Counted from the first letter of the stretch, positions 6,702 through 15,194 are shown. The stretch: 15,965 nucleotides of DNA from Oscillospiraceae bacterium (GCA_021205585.1 JAJPXI010000166.1:1-15965); one strand, 5' to 3'. Numbers and translations: made by a program. The notes: a model not told the origin generated them from the sequence alone.

Positions 6702-6776
6702 CCCTGTAAGGGACGCAGACCGACCCCCTTTGTCGTCAGCTGTTGCACATTGTATGACAAGAAAGAAGGAAGAAGT

Positions 6777-7580
6777 ATGGACACGTTATCTTACTACAAA
6801 TCCCAAAGCCCCTTCACCGACCCGGGCTCCTACCAGAGCCAGTATGACTGCCTGCCCAAAACGGCGCCGGAGCTGTGCGCCGTGGTGCAGGGCCTGATGC
6901 TGGACTACAGGGAGCGCTACAAGTACCCCATCGTCAACGAGCGCCTGCTGTGCATGCACGCCCGCACCGCCAGCGCCGTGATTCAGCACCTGCTGGGCTG
7001 GAACAAGGACCCCCTGACCCAGGAGCGGCCCATGCCCGACCGGTTCCTGGCCGCCACCAGCGACTACGCCAACCTGTTCGTCTCCATGGCCCGCAGCGTA
7101 GGCATCCCCGCCCGCAAGCGGGTGGGCTTTGTCAACGGCGAGAGCATTGACCAGGCGGAGTATTTCGACGGGGAGTGGAAGCTGATGGACGTGTCTGGCC
7201 TGGCCCAGGGTGAGTTTGTCTGCGCTGCCCAGGTCTGGCAGGACTGCCGCAGCGGAAAGGCCAATCCGGAGCAGTTTACCAGTGCCACCGATAAGGGAAT
7301 GCCCCTGGTGCTGGCCAACCTGATGCTGGACATCGCCGCTATGAACAAGCAGGAGCTGCTGATGTGGGATCGGTTCAGCTGGTCTTTGCGCCCTCTGGAC
7401 GAGTTCAGCAGCAGGGCTCTGAACACCCTGGACAAAGCCGCCGAGCTGCTGCTGGCCGGGGAGGAGGGCCTGGAGGAGCTGCAGGCCCTGTACAACCAGG
7501 AGGAGGGCCTGCAGGTGCCCGGTGCCGTCCGGTGCAATCCGCCGCTGACGCCCCCTCACAAGGCCCAGGTTCCTGCGTGA
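6777..7580 (+). CDS. Transglutaminase-like protein, probable pseudoenzyme
   Basis: This 267-residue cytoplasmic protein (no signal peptide) contains the core of the transglutaminase/papain-like fold at about residues 85-140: SDYANLFVSMARSVGIPAR (95-113), then VGFVNG and YFDGEWKLMD (129-138). In active members the first motif begins with the catalytic Cys (G-x-C-x-DYA) and a His precedes the second. Here the Cys position holds Thr94 (or Ser95) and the His position holds Ser123/Ile124; only Asp138 remains. It therefore probably binds rather than cleaves or cross-links. ATG 6777 is preferred over TTG 6750 because AAGGA lies 6 nt upstream. It is the first gene of the operon, 103 nt before the first Mo subunit. 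Typical TorD-type chaperones are absent, so a role in maturing or regulating the Mo enzymes is a guess. Confidence 0.7.
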   Translation: MDTLSYYKSQSPFTDPGSYQSQYDCLPKTAPELCAVVQGLMLDYRERYKYPIVNERLLCMHARTASAVIQHLLGWNKDPLTQERPMPDRFLAATSDYANLFVSMARSVGIPARKRVGFVNGESIDQAEYFDGEWKLMDVSGLAQGEFVCAAQVWQDCRSGKANPEQFTSATDKGMPLVLANLMLDIAAMNKQELLMWDRFSWSLRPLDEFSSRALNTLDKAAELLLAGEEGLEELQALYNQEEGLQVPGAVRCNPPLTPPHKAQVPA

Positions 7581-7683
7581 CCCATAGTAATTAAGAAGCA
7601 AGAAGGATTCATTCAATCAACTGCGGCGCCCCGACGGGCGAACACAGACATTATGATTATCAAAGAATGAGAGGTAAGAGCAA

Positions 7684-10296
7684 ATGTCCAACAAAGAGCA
7701 GACCTTTACCACATTCAGGAATACGGGCTACTCCGCGTTCTGCAACGGCTCCCATGTTGCGGCAGTGGACGTAAAGGACGGCAAAATTCTGCGCATCCGT
7801 CCCTTCCGCTACGACTGGAAGTATTCCAAGGAGCACATCAACCCCTGGCGGATCGAGGCCAGAGGCAAGGTGTTGGAGGCCCCCACCAAGACCTCCTGCG
7901 GCCCCATGGGCATCACCTGGAAGAAGAGCATCTATTCCCCCAACCGCATTCTGTACCCCATCAAGCGTGTGGACTGGGACCCCAAGGGGGAGCGCAACCC
8001 TCAGAACCGGGGTATCTCCGGCTATGAGCGCATCTCCTGGGACGAGGCCCTGGATCTGATCACCTATGAGATTCGCCGCATCATCGACACCTATGGCCCC
8101 TACGCCATTTATGCCCAGGGCGACGGCCACGGCGAGACCAAGATGGTCCACGGCCCCCACGGCTGTATGTTCAAGCTGCTGGACCTGTTGGGCGGGTTCA
8201 CCATGCAGATCCGGAACGCAGACTCCTGGGAGGGCTGGTTCTGGGGCACCAAGCACTTCTGGGGCGGCGAGCCCTTTGGCCTGATGCCCAACTGCTCCAA
8301 CCTGTACACCGACGTGGCCAGGCACAGCGAGCTGCTGCTCTACGAGGGGTGCGACCCCACCACCACCACCCGCGGCTTCTGCTCCGGTGACCAGATCAGC
8401 CGCTTCTGCCTGTTCTACCGCGACATCGGCATCGAGACCATTTACATCTGCCCCGACTTGAACTACGGCGCCGCCGTGTTCGCCGACAAGTGGATCCCCA
8501 TCCTGCCCAACACCGACCCGGCTCTTCACCTGGCTATCGCCTATCAGTGGCTCCAGGCGGGCACTTACGACAAGGAATATTTGGAGACCCACTCTGTGGG
8601 CTTCGACAAATTTGCCGACTACGTGCTGGGCAAAGAGGACGGGGAGCCCAAGACCCCGGAATGGGCCTCCGCCAAATGCGGCGTTCCCACCCGCACCATC
8701 AAGGCCCTGGCCAAGCACTGGGCCGAAAAGGTCACCTCCGTGGTTCACGGCTTCGGCGGCCCCTACATCCGCGGCCCCTACTCCAGCGAGGTCGCCCGGA
8801 TTGAGGGCTGCGTGCTGGGTATGCAGGGTCTGGGCAAGCCCGGCGTCCATTCCATGTGCTTCAACAACCGGGCTGTGTTTGGCTCTGAGGATCACCCTGT
8901 GGCCCCGCCGACCCCCTGCTCCATCATGCACGAGCCTTACCAGCTGAACGTCCGTGCCGCCTACACCGGCTACAACCCCTTCCCCTGGCAGGGCCTGCCC
9001 AAGCAGTGCATCCCGGAGACCTTGATTCACGACGCCATCCTGAAGGGCCACTTCGAGATTTACGGCTCCTCCCTTCAGGTCACTCCCGCCAGCGAGCAGT
9101 TCATCAAGTACACCTATCCCGCCCCCGGCTGCTCGCCCATCCATATGATGTGGTCCGACACCCCCTGCCTGACCACCTGCTGGAACGACTCCAACTCCAC
9201 CATCCAGGCCTTCCGCCATCCCTCCATCGAGTTCATCCTGGTGCAGCATCCCAGAATGGAGAACGACTGCCTGTATGCCGACATTGTCCTGCCCGTCAAC
9301 ACCAAGTACGAGGAGGAGGACATCGGGGACGACCGGGAGTCCGCCGCCTTCGACCTGATTTATCTGGAGGACAAGTGCATCGAGCCTCTGGGTGAGTCCT
9401 TCTCCGACTATGAGATCGTCTGCAAGATCGCCGAGCGCCTGGGCCTGCTGGAGGAGTACACCGACGGCGAGTCCGTCCAGGACAAGATTAAGAAGGGATT
9501 CGACCACTCCGGCGTGAAAGAGGTCTGCGGCTTTACCTGGGAGGAGTTCCGGGAGAAAGGCTACTTCGTGGTTCCCTGCGACCCGGAGTGGGAGAAATAC
9601 CGTCCCGGCCTGAACAAGTTCTACGAGGATCCCGTCAAGAATCCTCTGGAGACCCCCTCCGGCCTGCTGGAGTACGAGTCCGTCGATTTGAAAAAATACT
9701 TCCCCGACGACGAGGAGCGGCCCCCTGTCCCCCACTGGGTGGAGAGCAGCGAGTTCCACGATGAGCGCATCGGCGGCGAGCGCGCCAAAAACTACCCCAT
9801 GTTGGTCATCTCCAACCACCCCCGTCACCGCACCCACGCCAACATGGACGACAATGACTGGTTCCACGAGATCGTCACCTGTAAGGTTCGCGGCGACGAC
9901 GGCTATTTGTATGAGCCGGTCTGGCTGCACCCCTCTGACGCGGAACCCAAGGGCATCAAGGACGGTGACATCGTAGAGGTCTACAACGAGCGCGGCATCG
10001 TTCTGGGCGGCGCGAAGGTTTGGGAGCGCATTATGCCCGGCGTTATCTACATGGACCACGGTTCCCGTGCCGACTCCATCGTCCCCGGCAAGATCGACCG
10101 GGGCGGCGCAATCAATCTGATTTCCCCACACAACACCACCTCCAAAAACTGCGCCGGCATGGTCTGCTCCGGCTTCCTGGCGGATGTGCGCAAGTGCGAC
10201 ATCGAGGGCCTGCGTAAGCAGTATCCCGAGGCCTTTAACAAGCCCTACAACAAGGACTCCGGCCTGGTCTTCGAGCGCGTGATTGTAAAGAAGTAA
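7684..10296 (+). CDS. Molybdopterin oxidoreductase large subunit A (transhydroxylase-like, divergent)
   Basis: This 870-residue catalytic subunit of the DMSO-reductase superfamily binds the bis-MGD cofactor. Its layout follows pyrogallol-phloroglucinol transhydroxylase AthL (875 aa): no N-terminal [4Fe-4S] cysteine motif, no Tat signal, an early VKDGKILRIRP strand (30-40), YERISWDEALD (114-124) and a C-terminal cofactor domain with SNHPRHRTHANM (near 705). The ADSWEGW motif (179-185) places the probable Mo-ligating Ser at 181 after Asp180, and His149 matches the AthL active-site His. The loop carrying the second catalytic Tyr (Tyr560 in AthL) is shortened here (DIGDDRESAAFDL), and the AthL Tyr404 and Trp354 positions cannot be matched. 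A different substrate or reaction is thus likely. GAGG lies 9 nt before the ATG. It pairs with the subunit 15 nt downstream. Confidence 0.88.
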   Translation: MSNKEQTFTTFRNTGYSAFCNGSHVAAVDVKDGKILRIRPFRYDWKYSKEHINPWRIEARGKVLEAPTKTSCGPMGITWKKSIYSPNRILYPIKRVDWDPKGERNPQNRGISGYERISWDEALDLITYEIRRIIDTYGPYAIYAQGDGHGETKMVHGPHGCMFKLLDLLGGFTMQIRNADSWEGWFWGTKHFWGGEPFGLMPNCSNLYTDVARHSELLLYEGCDPTTTTRGFCSGDQISRFCLFYRDIGIETIYICPDLNYGAAVFADKWIPILPNTDPALHLAIAYQWLQAGTYDKEYLETHSVGFDKFADYVLGKEDGEPKTPEWASAKCGVPTRTIKALAKHWAEKVTSVVHGFGGPYIRGPYSSEVARIEGCVLGMQGLGKPGVHSMCFNNRAVFGSEDHPVAPPTPCSIMHEPYQLNVRAAYTGYNPFPWQGLPKQCIPETLIHDAILKGHFEIYGSSLQVTPASEQFIKYTYPAPGCSPIHMMWSDTPCLTTCWNDSNSTIQAFRHPSIEFILVQHPRMENDCLYADIVLPVNTKYEEEDIGDDRESAAFDLIYLEDKCIEPLGESFSDYEIVCKIAERLGLLEEYTDGESVQDKIKKGFDHSGVKEVCGFTWEEFREKGYFVVPCDPEWEKYRPGLNKFYEDPVKNPLETPSGLLEYESVDLKKYFPDDEERPPVPHWVESSEFHDERIGGERAKNYPMLVISNHPRHRTHANMDDNDWFHEIVTCKVRGDDGYLYEPVWLHPSDAEPKGIKDGDIVEVYNERGIVLGGAKVWERIMPGVIYMDHGSRADSIVPGKIDRGGAINLISPHNTTSKNCAGMVCSGFLADVRKCDIEGLRKQYPEAFNKPYNKDSGLVFERVIVKK

Positions 10297-10311
10297 GAAG
10301 GAGCGAAGAAG

Positions 10312-11136
10312 ATGGGAAAGATTTTACTGGTTGACATCACCAGATGCAACGGCTGTTACAGCTGTCAGCTCTCCTGTAAGGACGAGCACGTGACCAACGA
10401 CTGGTCGCCCTACGCCAAGCCCCAGCCCAACACCGGCCATTTCTGGTGGAAGACCACCGAGACCGTCATCGGCACCGTCCCCAAGGTGCGGGTGCACTAT
10501 ATGCATGAGATGTGCCAGCACTGCGACAATGCCCCCTGCATTGCCGCGGCCAAGCACGGCGAGGTCTACCGCCGGGACGACGGCATCGTCATCATCGACC
10601 CGGAGAAGGCCTACGGTCAGCGGCACATCATGGAGGCCTGCCCCTATGGTGCTATCTACTGGAACGACGATCTGAACATCCCTCAGAAGTGTACCGGCTG
10701 TGCCCACCTGCTGGACAACGAGGGCTGGACCGAACCCCGCTGCGTCCAATCCTGCCCCACCGACGCGCTGATTTATGGGGAGGAGGCCGATCTGAAGGAC
10801 CGGCTGGGCGAGTTCGAGCAGCTGCACCCGGAGTACGGCACCGGCCCGAGGGTGTACTACAAGGGCCTGCACAACAAGTTCTTCGTGGCCGGCGAGATCT
10901 TCGACTCCGTGAAGGACGAGTGCCTGGAAGGGGCCAGCGTGACCCTGATCGACGCCCAGGGCAAAGAGGTGTCCACCCTGAAGACCGATGTGTTTGGCGA
11001 CTTCTGGTTCGAGCGCCAGGAGCCTGGGATGTACTCCCTCCGCATTGAGATGGAGGGCTATCCCACCCGCACGCTGGAGGCGGTGGATGCCACGAAGATC
11101 GACATCAACGTCGGCAGCATCGACCTGGCCGGCTGA
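10312..11136 (+). CDS. Three-[4Fe-4S] electron-transfer subunit A with C-terminal beta-sandwich domain
   Basis: This 274-residue protein has the same length as AthS, the small subunit of pyrogallol-phloroglucinol transhydroxylase. Twelve ferredoxin cysteines are seen: 12, 15, 18, 22; 68, 71, 76; 110; 127, 130; 144, 148. That is enough for three [4Fe-4S] clusters, with the lone Cys110 in the ACPYGAIYWN motif. After a linker, residues about 190-274 form a Cna-B/transthyretin-like beta domain (FVAGEIF..CLEGASVTL..TLKTDVFGDFWFE), also present in AthS. No membrane anchor or signal peptide is present and no NrfD-type partner is nearby, so electrons probably stay in the cytoplasm. AAGGAG precedes the ATG. 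It is co-transcribed with large subunit A, 15 nt apart. Confidence 0.92.
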   Translation: MGKILLVDITRCNGCYSCQLSCKDEHVTNDWSPYAKPQPNTGHFWWKTTETVIGTVPKVRVHYMHEMCQHCDNAPCIAAAKHGEVYRRDDGIVIIDPEKAYGQRHIMEACPYGAIYWNDDLNIPQKCTGCAHLLDNEGWTEPRCVQSCPTDALIYGEEADLKDRLGEFEQLHPEYGTGPRVYYKGLHNKFFVAGEIFDSVKDECLEGASVTLIDAQGKEVSTLKTDVFGDFWFERQEPGMYSLRIEMEGYPTRTLEAVDATKIDINVGSIDLAG

Positions 11137-11156
11137 CCGTAGAAGGAGGAAGAAAA

Positions 11157-13730
11157 ATGGCAGATACAATTGGTATTGAACTCCCCGGCGTGGAGTTGGA
11201 AGAAGGCGAGCACGTCTTCACCAACTGCGCCATCGGCGGCGCAGTGTTCGTCCATGTGAAGGACGGCAAGGTCACGAAGGTGCGCCCCATGGTGTTCGGG
11301 GACGACGACACCCCCGCGTGGACCATCGAGGCCCGGGGCAAGAAGTTCACCCCGCCCCGTCAGACCTCTCTGGGCAACTATGTGGTGTCCATGAAGGGCC
11401 GTATCTACAGCGAAAACAGAATCAAGTACCCCATGAAGCGCGTGGACTTCGACCCCAACGGCGACCGCCATGTGGAAAACCGGGGCAAGTCCGGCTATGT
11501 GCGCATCTCCTGGGACGAGGCCTTTGACCTGCTGGAGTCTGAAATTAAGCGCATCCACGCCACCTACGGCAAGGCCTCCATCACCGGCTGCACCGGCTCC
11601 CACGCCGACTTCGGCCTGCTCCAGTACAAGATGGGCCCCTTCGGCCGGTTCTGGAACATGCTGGGCTACAGCACCCTGTCCGACAACCCCGACTCCTGGG
11701 AGGGTTGGCACTGGGGCGCGACCCACGCCTGGGGCTATTACTGGAAGCTGGGCATCAGCGACAACTTCGACATGCTGGAGGAGGCCCTGCTGCATACCGA
11801 TTTCCTGCTGTTCTGGGGCGTAGACCCCAACACCTCCGCCGGCGGCTATAACGGCCAGGACGGCTGCCGTTGGCGCTGGTGGTGCAAGGAGCTGGGCATG
11901 GAAATGGTCTTTGTGGACCCCTGGTGCAATTACACTGCCGCCGTCTGGGGCGACAAGTGGCTGGCCCCCTATCCCGCCACCGACGGCGCCATGGCCGAGG
12001 CCATCGCCTGGGTGTGGATCACCGAGGATACTTACGATCACTGGTTCATCGAGAACAAGTGCTACGGCTTTGAGGACTTCAAGGCCCACATCCTGGGCCA
12101 GGAGGAGGGCGGCTTTGCCCGCACTCCTGAGTGGGCCGAAACCATGTGCGGCGTGAAGGCCAGAGACATTTACGCCCTGGCCCGTGAGTGGGCACAGAAG
12201 AAGACCATGCTGTGTACCGCTTCCATCTACGGCGTGTCCGGCGCCTGCCGCCAGCCCTACTGCACAGAGTGGGCCCGGCTGATGGTGCTGCTGCTGGCCA
12301 TGCGCGGCCTGGGCGCCGACGGGTGCAACACCTGGGGCGGCGCGTCCATGGCTCCGCCCATGGATATGAGCTTCCGCTTCTTCGGCTACTCCGACGTGGG
12401 CTGGGATACCTTCGGCATCGCCGCCAACCAGCAGGCCAAGAACACCGTGAAGCAGAAGACCTACCGGATTCTGCTGCCGGAGTGCGTGATGAACGAGAAG
12501 ACCGAGTGGATCGGCGAGGGCTTCTGCGGCAACTCCCTGGAGCAGCAGATCACCCGCAACGTGTGCCCCCTGCCCAAGGAGGAGGGCGGCGCTCCCATCC
12601 ACATGATCTACCGTCAGGGCGGCTCCTTCATCTCCACCATGACCGACACCAACCGCTGGACCCGGATGTTCCACTCCCCCAATCTGGAATTCTGCGTCAC
12701 CAGCGATGTCCACTACTCCAGCGAGACCAAGTTCTACGATCTGATTCTCCCCATCTGCTCCGGCTTCGAGCGGGAGGACATCTGCGAGCTGGGCGCCCCC
12801 GGCGGCTACGGCGCAAACGACATGGGCGCAAACTTCCGCGTGATTATCTATATGCAAAAGTGCATCGAGCCCCTGTGGGAGTCCAAGACCGACTATGAGA
12901 TTTACTGCGAGCTGTCCAAGCGCCTGGGCTTCTACGACGAGTTCACCGAGGGCTGCACCATCACCGACTGGATTGAGCGGGTGTACAACGCCTCCTCCAT
13001 GCCCAAGTACATGACCTTCGAGGAGTTCCGCAAGAAGGGTTACTTTGTTGTGCCCATCCCCAAGCCCGACTTCAAGCGGGCCGTGTCCAACAAGTGGTAC
13101 TACGAGGACCGGGAGTGCGATGTGCCCGACCACAACAACCCCCTGAAGGGCACCTTCCGGGCCAAGATGATGGGCACCCCCACGGGCAAGATCGAGTTCA
13201 CCTCCACCTTCCTGGACGAGCATTTCCCCGACGACAAAGAGCGCCCCGTCAAGGTCAACTACCTGGAGCCCTGGGAGGGCTTCCACTCCGAGTTCTCCGA
13301 GAAGTACCCGCTGATTATGGAAACCCCCCATATGCGCTTCTCCTACCACACCCACTACGACAACAAGGCCCCCTGGATGGACGACATCCACGCCCACCGC
13401 GGCATGAAAGACGGCTACGCCTACTGGCCCATCCGCATCCATCCCCAGGACGCCTATGCCCGGGACATCAAGAACGAGGACATCGTCAAGGTCTACAACG
13501 ACCGGGGCAGCGTGCTGTGTATGGCCTATGTGACCGAGCGGGTCAAGCCGGGCGTGGTCATGGCCTATCAGGCCGGCGCCAAGTACGATCCCCTTGAGCC
13601 GGGCAAGGAAGGCAGCACCGACCGGGGCGGCTGTATGAATCTGCTCACCCCGAGCCGTATGGTCGCCAAGTACGCGCCGGGTATGGTCAGCAACTCCAGC
13701 AATGTGGAGATCGAGAAATGGGAGGATTGA
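11157..13730 (+). CDS. Molybdopterin oxidoreductase large subunit B (pyrogallol-phloroglucinol transhydroxylase-like)
   Basis: This 857-residue subunit is by eye closer to AthL than subunit A is, aligning with almost no gaps from FVHVKDGKV (31-39) to the end (VEIEKWED). Shared blocks include IEARGKKFTPPR, NPDSWEGWHWG and DRGGCMNLLTP. Ser180 is the probable Mo ligand, with Asp179 and His149 matching AthL Asp174 and His144. Tyr411 and Tyr551 match the catalytic Tyr404 and Tyr560. Differences are Lys at AthL Arg153, Val at Trp354 and Pro548 at Cys557. No N-terminal Fe-S motif or Tat signal is present; an acidic N-terminal extension of about 15 residues is. The family member moves a hydroxyl group between polyhydroxybenzenes without net redox change. 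The changed pocket residues leave transhydroxylation, dehydroxylation or another phenol reaction open. AAGGAGGAAG precedes the ATG. Confidence 0.9.
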   Translation: MADTIGIELPGVELEEGEHVFTNCAIGGAVFVHVKDGKVTKVRPMVFGDDDTPAWTIEARGKKFTPPRQTSLGNYVVSMKGRIYSENRIKYPMKRVDFDPNGDRHVENRGKSGYVRISWDEAFDLLESEIKRIHATYGKASITGCTGSHADFGLLQYKMGPFGRFWNMLGYSTLSDNPDSWEGWHWGATHAWGYYWKLGISDNFDMLEEALLHTDFLLFWGVDPNTSAGGYNGQDGCRWRWWCKELGMEMVFVDPWCNYTAAVWGDKWLAPYPATDGAMAEAIAWVWITEDTYDHWFIENKCYGFEDFKAHILGQEEGGFARTPEWAETMCGVKARDIYALAREWAQKKTMLCTASIYGVSGACRQPYCTEWARLMVLLLAMRGLGADGCNTWGGASMAPPMDMSFRFFGYSDVGWDTFGIAANQQAKNTVKQKTYRILLPECVMNEKTEWIGEGFCGNSLEQQITRNVCPLPKEEGGAPIHMIYRQGGSFISTMTDTNRWTRMFHSPNLEFCVTSDVHYSSETKFYDLILPICSGFEREDICELGAPGGYGANDMGANFRVIIYMQKCIEPLWESKTDYEIYCELSKRLGFYDEFTEGCTITDWIERVYNASSMPKYMTFEEFRKKGYFVVPIPKPDFKRAVSNKWYYEDRECDVPDHNNPLKGTFRAKMMGTPTGKIEFTSTFLDEHFPDDKERPVKVNYLEPWEGFHSEFSEKYPLIMETPHMRFSYHTHYDNKAPWMDDIHAHRGMKDGYAYWPIRIHPQDAYARDIKNEDIVKVYNDRGSVLCMAYVTERVKPGVVMAYQAGAKYDPLEPGKEGSTDRGGCMNLLTPSRMVAKYAPGMVSNSSNVEIEKWED

Positions 13731-13732
13731 CG

Positions 13733-14569
13733 ATGAAAAAATACGGAATGGTCATCGACGTCGCCAAGTGTACGGGCTGCAACAACTGCTTTTTGGCCTG
13801 CAAGGACGAAAACGCCGGCGAGGCCCACGAGGGCTACACTGCCCCCCAGCCCATCCGGTTCCAGAACTGGATTCATGTCAACGAGATCGAGCGCGGCACC
13901 TTCCCCAAGGTTAAGCTCAGCTGCGTGCCTGTCACCTGCGGCCAGTGCGATAACCCCCGCTGCATGACCCAGGCCAAGGACGGCGCGGTTTACAAGAGAA
14001 AAGACGGCGTGGTCATCATCGATCCGGAGAAGGCCAAGGGCCAGAAGGACATCGTGAACACCTGCCCCTACCGGGTTATCTACTGGAACGAGGAGCTGCA
14101 GCTGCCCCAAAAGTGCGATATGTGCGCCCACCTGCTGGATAAGGGCTATGAAAAGCCCCGCTGCGTGGAGATGTGCCCCACTGGCGCTCTGACGTTCGGC
14201 GATCTGAACGACCCGGAGAGCGAGATCTCCAAGCTGGTGGCCGAGGCAAAGCCGGAGTCCCGCCATCCGGAGTACGACCTGCATGAGCGGGTGCTCTACC
14301 TGAACATCCCCAAGACCTTCGTCTCCGGCACTGTGGTCACCAAGCAGGACGACATGTGCGCTGTGGGCGCCACCGCCACCCTGAAGCGGGACGGCAAGGT
14401 GGAGCAGACCTACACCACCAACGCCTTCGGCGACTTCTGGTTTGACGGCCTGGACTCCAAGACCGATTACGAGATTACCATCCAGATGGACGGCTATAAG
14501 AGCGTGGAGCTGAAAACCCGCACGCTGGCCAGCGTGAATCTGGGCGACATTTTCCTGGAAAAAGAATAA
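13733..14569 (+). CDS. Three-[4Fe-4S] electron-transfer subunit B with C-terminal beta-sandwich domain
   Basis: This 278-residue partner of large subunit B is a paralog of the small subunit at 10312-11136. The cysteine pattern is the same: 13, 16, 19, 23; 69, 72, 77; 111; 128, 131; 144, 148, enough for three [4Fe-4S] clusters. An extra Cys64 is present. The tail from about residue 195 is the Cna-B/transthyretin-like domain (FVSGTVV..MCAVGATATL..TTNAFGDFWFDGL). I chose ATG 13733 rather than 13718: GGGAGGA (13720-13726) lies 6 nt upstream, and the N-terminus MKKYGMVIDVAKC then matches AthS. The ribosome site lies inside the end of the large-subunit gene, only 2 nt separate stop and start, and equal amounts of the two subunits are likely. 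Confidence 0.92.
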   Translation: MKKYGMVIDVAKCTGCNNCFLACKDENAGEAHEGYTAPQPIRFQNWIHVNEIERGTFPKVKLSCVPVTCGQCDNPRCMTQAKDGAVYKRKDGVVIIDPEKAKGQKDIVNTCPYRVIYWNEELQLPQKCDMCAHLLDKGYEKPRCVEMCPTGALTFGDLNDPESEISKLVAEAKPESRHPEYDLHERVLYLNIPKTFVSGTVVTKQDDMCAVGATATLKRDGKVEQTYTTNAFGDFWFDGLDSKTDYEITIQMDGYKSVELKTRTLASVNLGDIFLEKE

Positions 14570-14583
14570 GGGGGGCTTAAAAC

Positions 14584-15180
14584 ATGAAGGTGAAAACAGG
14601 CGATACGATCCAGTTTGGAAGCTATCCCCAGACCAACCCCTATAACAATGTAGCGGAGCCGATTCAGTGGAAGGTTCTGGCGGTCGAGGGAGACAAGGCC
14701 CTGCTGCTCAGCCAGGACTGCATTGAAAATGTTCGCTATAACGACGAGCTCGTTCCCAGCACCTGGGCCACCTGTACCCTGCGCAAGTGGTGCAACGAGA
14801 CCTTTCTGGAGCAGGCGTTCACCCCGGAGGAGCGGGCGCAGATTCTGAAGACCACTCTGACCAACCCCGGCAACCAGCAGTTCGGCACCAACGGCTGCGA
14901 GGACACGGAGGACTGCGTGTTCGCTCTGTCCATCGAGGAGCTGGAGCGGTACCTGCCCGAAAAGAGCCAGCGTCTGGCCCCGGCCACTGAGGTGGCCAAG
15001 AATCACAACGCCTATGTGTACCCGGACACGGGCAACGCCATCTGGTGGCTGAGAAGCCCCGGCTGCAACGCCATCAACGCCTCCCGCGTCACCGTGGGCG
15101 GCTCCGTGTGCGGCCTGATTTACGACGACGCCCGGCCTCACCGCACCGCGCGCCCGGCCATGTGGGTCAAGGCAGACTAA
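14584..15180 (+). CDS. DUF6273 domain protein, first copy
   Basis: This 198-residue protein is a single DUF6273 domain, a family common in gut Firmicutes that appears related to the C-type-lectin/formylglycine-generating-enzyme fold. Motifs are an FGSYPQ start (11-16), PIQWKVL (26-32), LRKWCNETF (66-74), WWLRSPG (154-160) and RPAMWV (190-195). There is no signal peptide, anchor or second domain, although in many members the domain is part of a larger secreted protein. It sits 14 nt after small subunit B, with GGGGGG as ribosome site, and 14 nt before a paralog. No function is known to me. Its place in the operon suggests a substrate-binding or enzyme-assembly partner, an inference from context only. 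Confidence 0.85.
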   Translation: MKVKTGDTIQFGSYPQTNPYNNVAEPIQWKVLAVEGDKALLLSQDCIENVRYNDELVPSTWATCTLRKWCNETFLEQAFTPEERAQILKTTLTNPGNQQFGTNGCEDTEDCVFALSIEELERYLPEKSQRLAPATEVAKNHNAYVYPDTGNAIWWLRSPGCNAINASRVTVGGSVCGLIYDDARPHRTARPAMWVKAD

Positions 15181-15194
15181 GGAGGGACGGAGAA

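Noticed and set aside
6530..6776. Molybdenum-cofactor (Moco) riboswitch in the operon leader
   Set aside because: Tempting because of the enzymes downstream, but I could not draw the conserved Moco helices; only a simple terminator-like stem is supported.
6750..6776. TTG start extending the transglutaminase-like protein by nine residues
   Set aside because: The ribosome site AAGGA (6766-6770) is spaced correctly for ATG 6777 and would lie inside the extended reading.
7660..10131. 823-codon open frame antisense to large subunit A
   Set aside because: Its product is a low-complexity Val/Leu/Gly/Ala string without motifs. It arises from the strong GC-ending codon bias of the real gene, and it has no ribosome site.
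11058..13442. 794-codon open frame antisense to large subunit B
   Set aside because: Same artefact as the frame opposite subunit A; the plus strand is clearly the coding strand because it carries the Mo-enzyme motifs.
7684..13730. Assignment as Eggerthella-type catechol or dopamine dehydroxylases
   Set aside because: As I recall, those large subunits have an N-terminal [4Fe-4S] cysteine motif and are often exported. Both large subunits here lack the motif and any Tat signal and follow the AthL layout instead.
13718..13732. Upstream ATG for small subunit B, overlapping the large-subunit gene
   Set aside because: It has no ribosome site, and the added residues break the match to the AthS-like N-terminus that begins at 13733.
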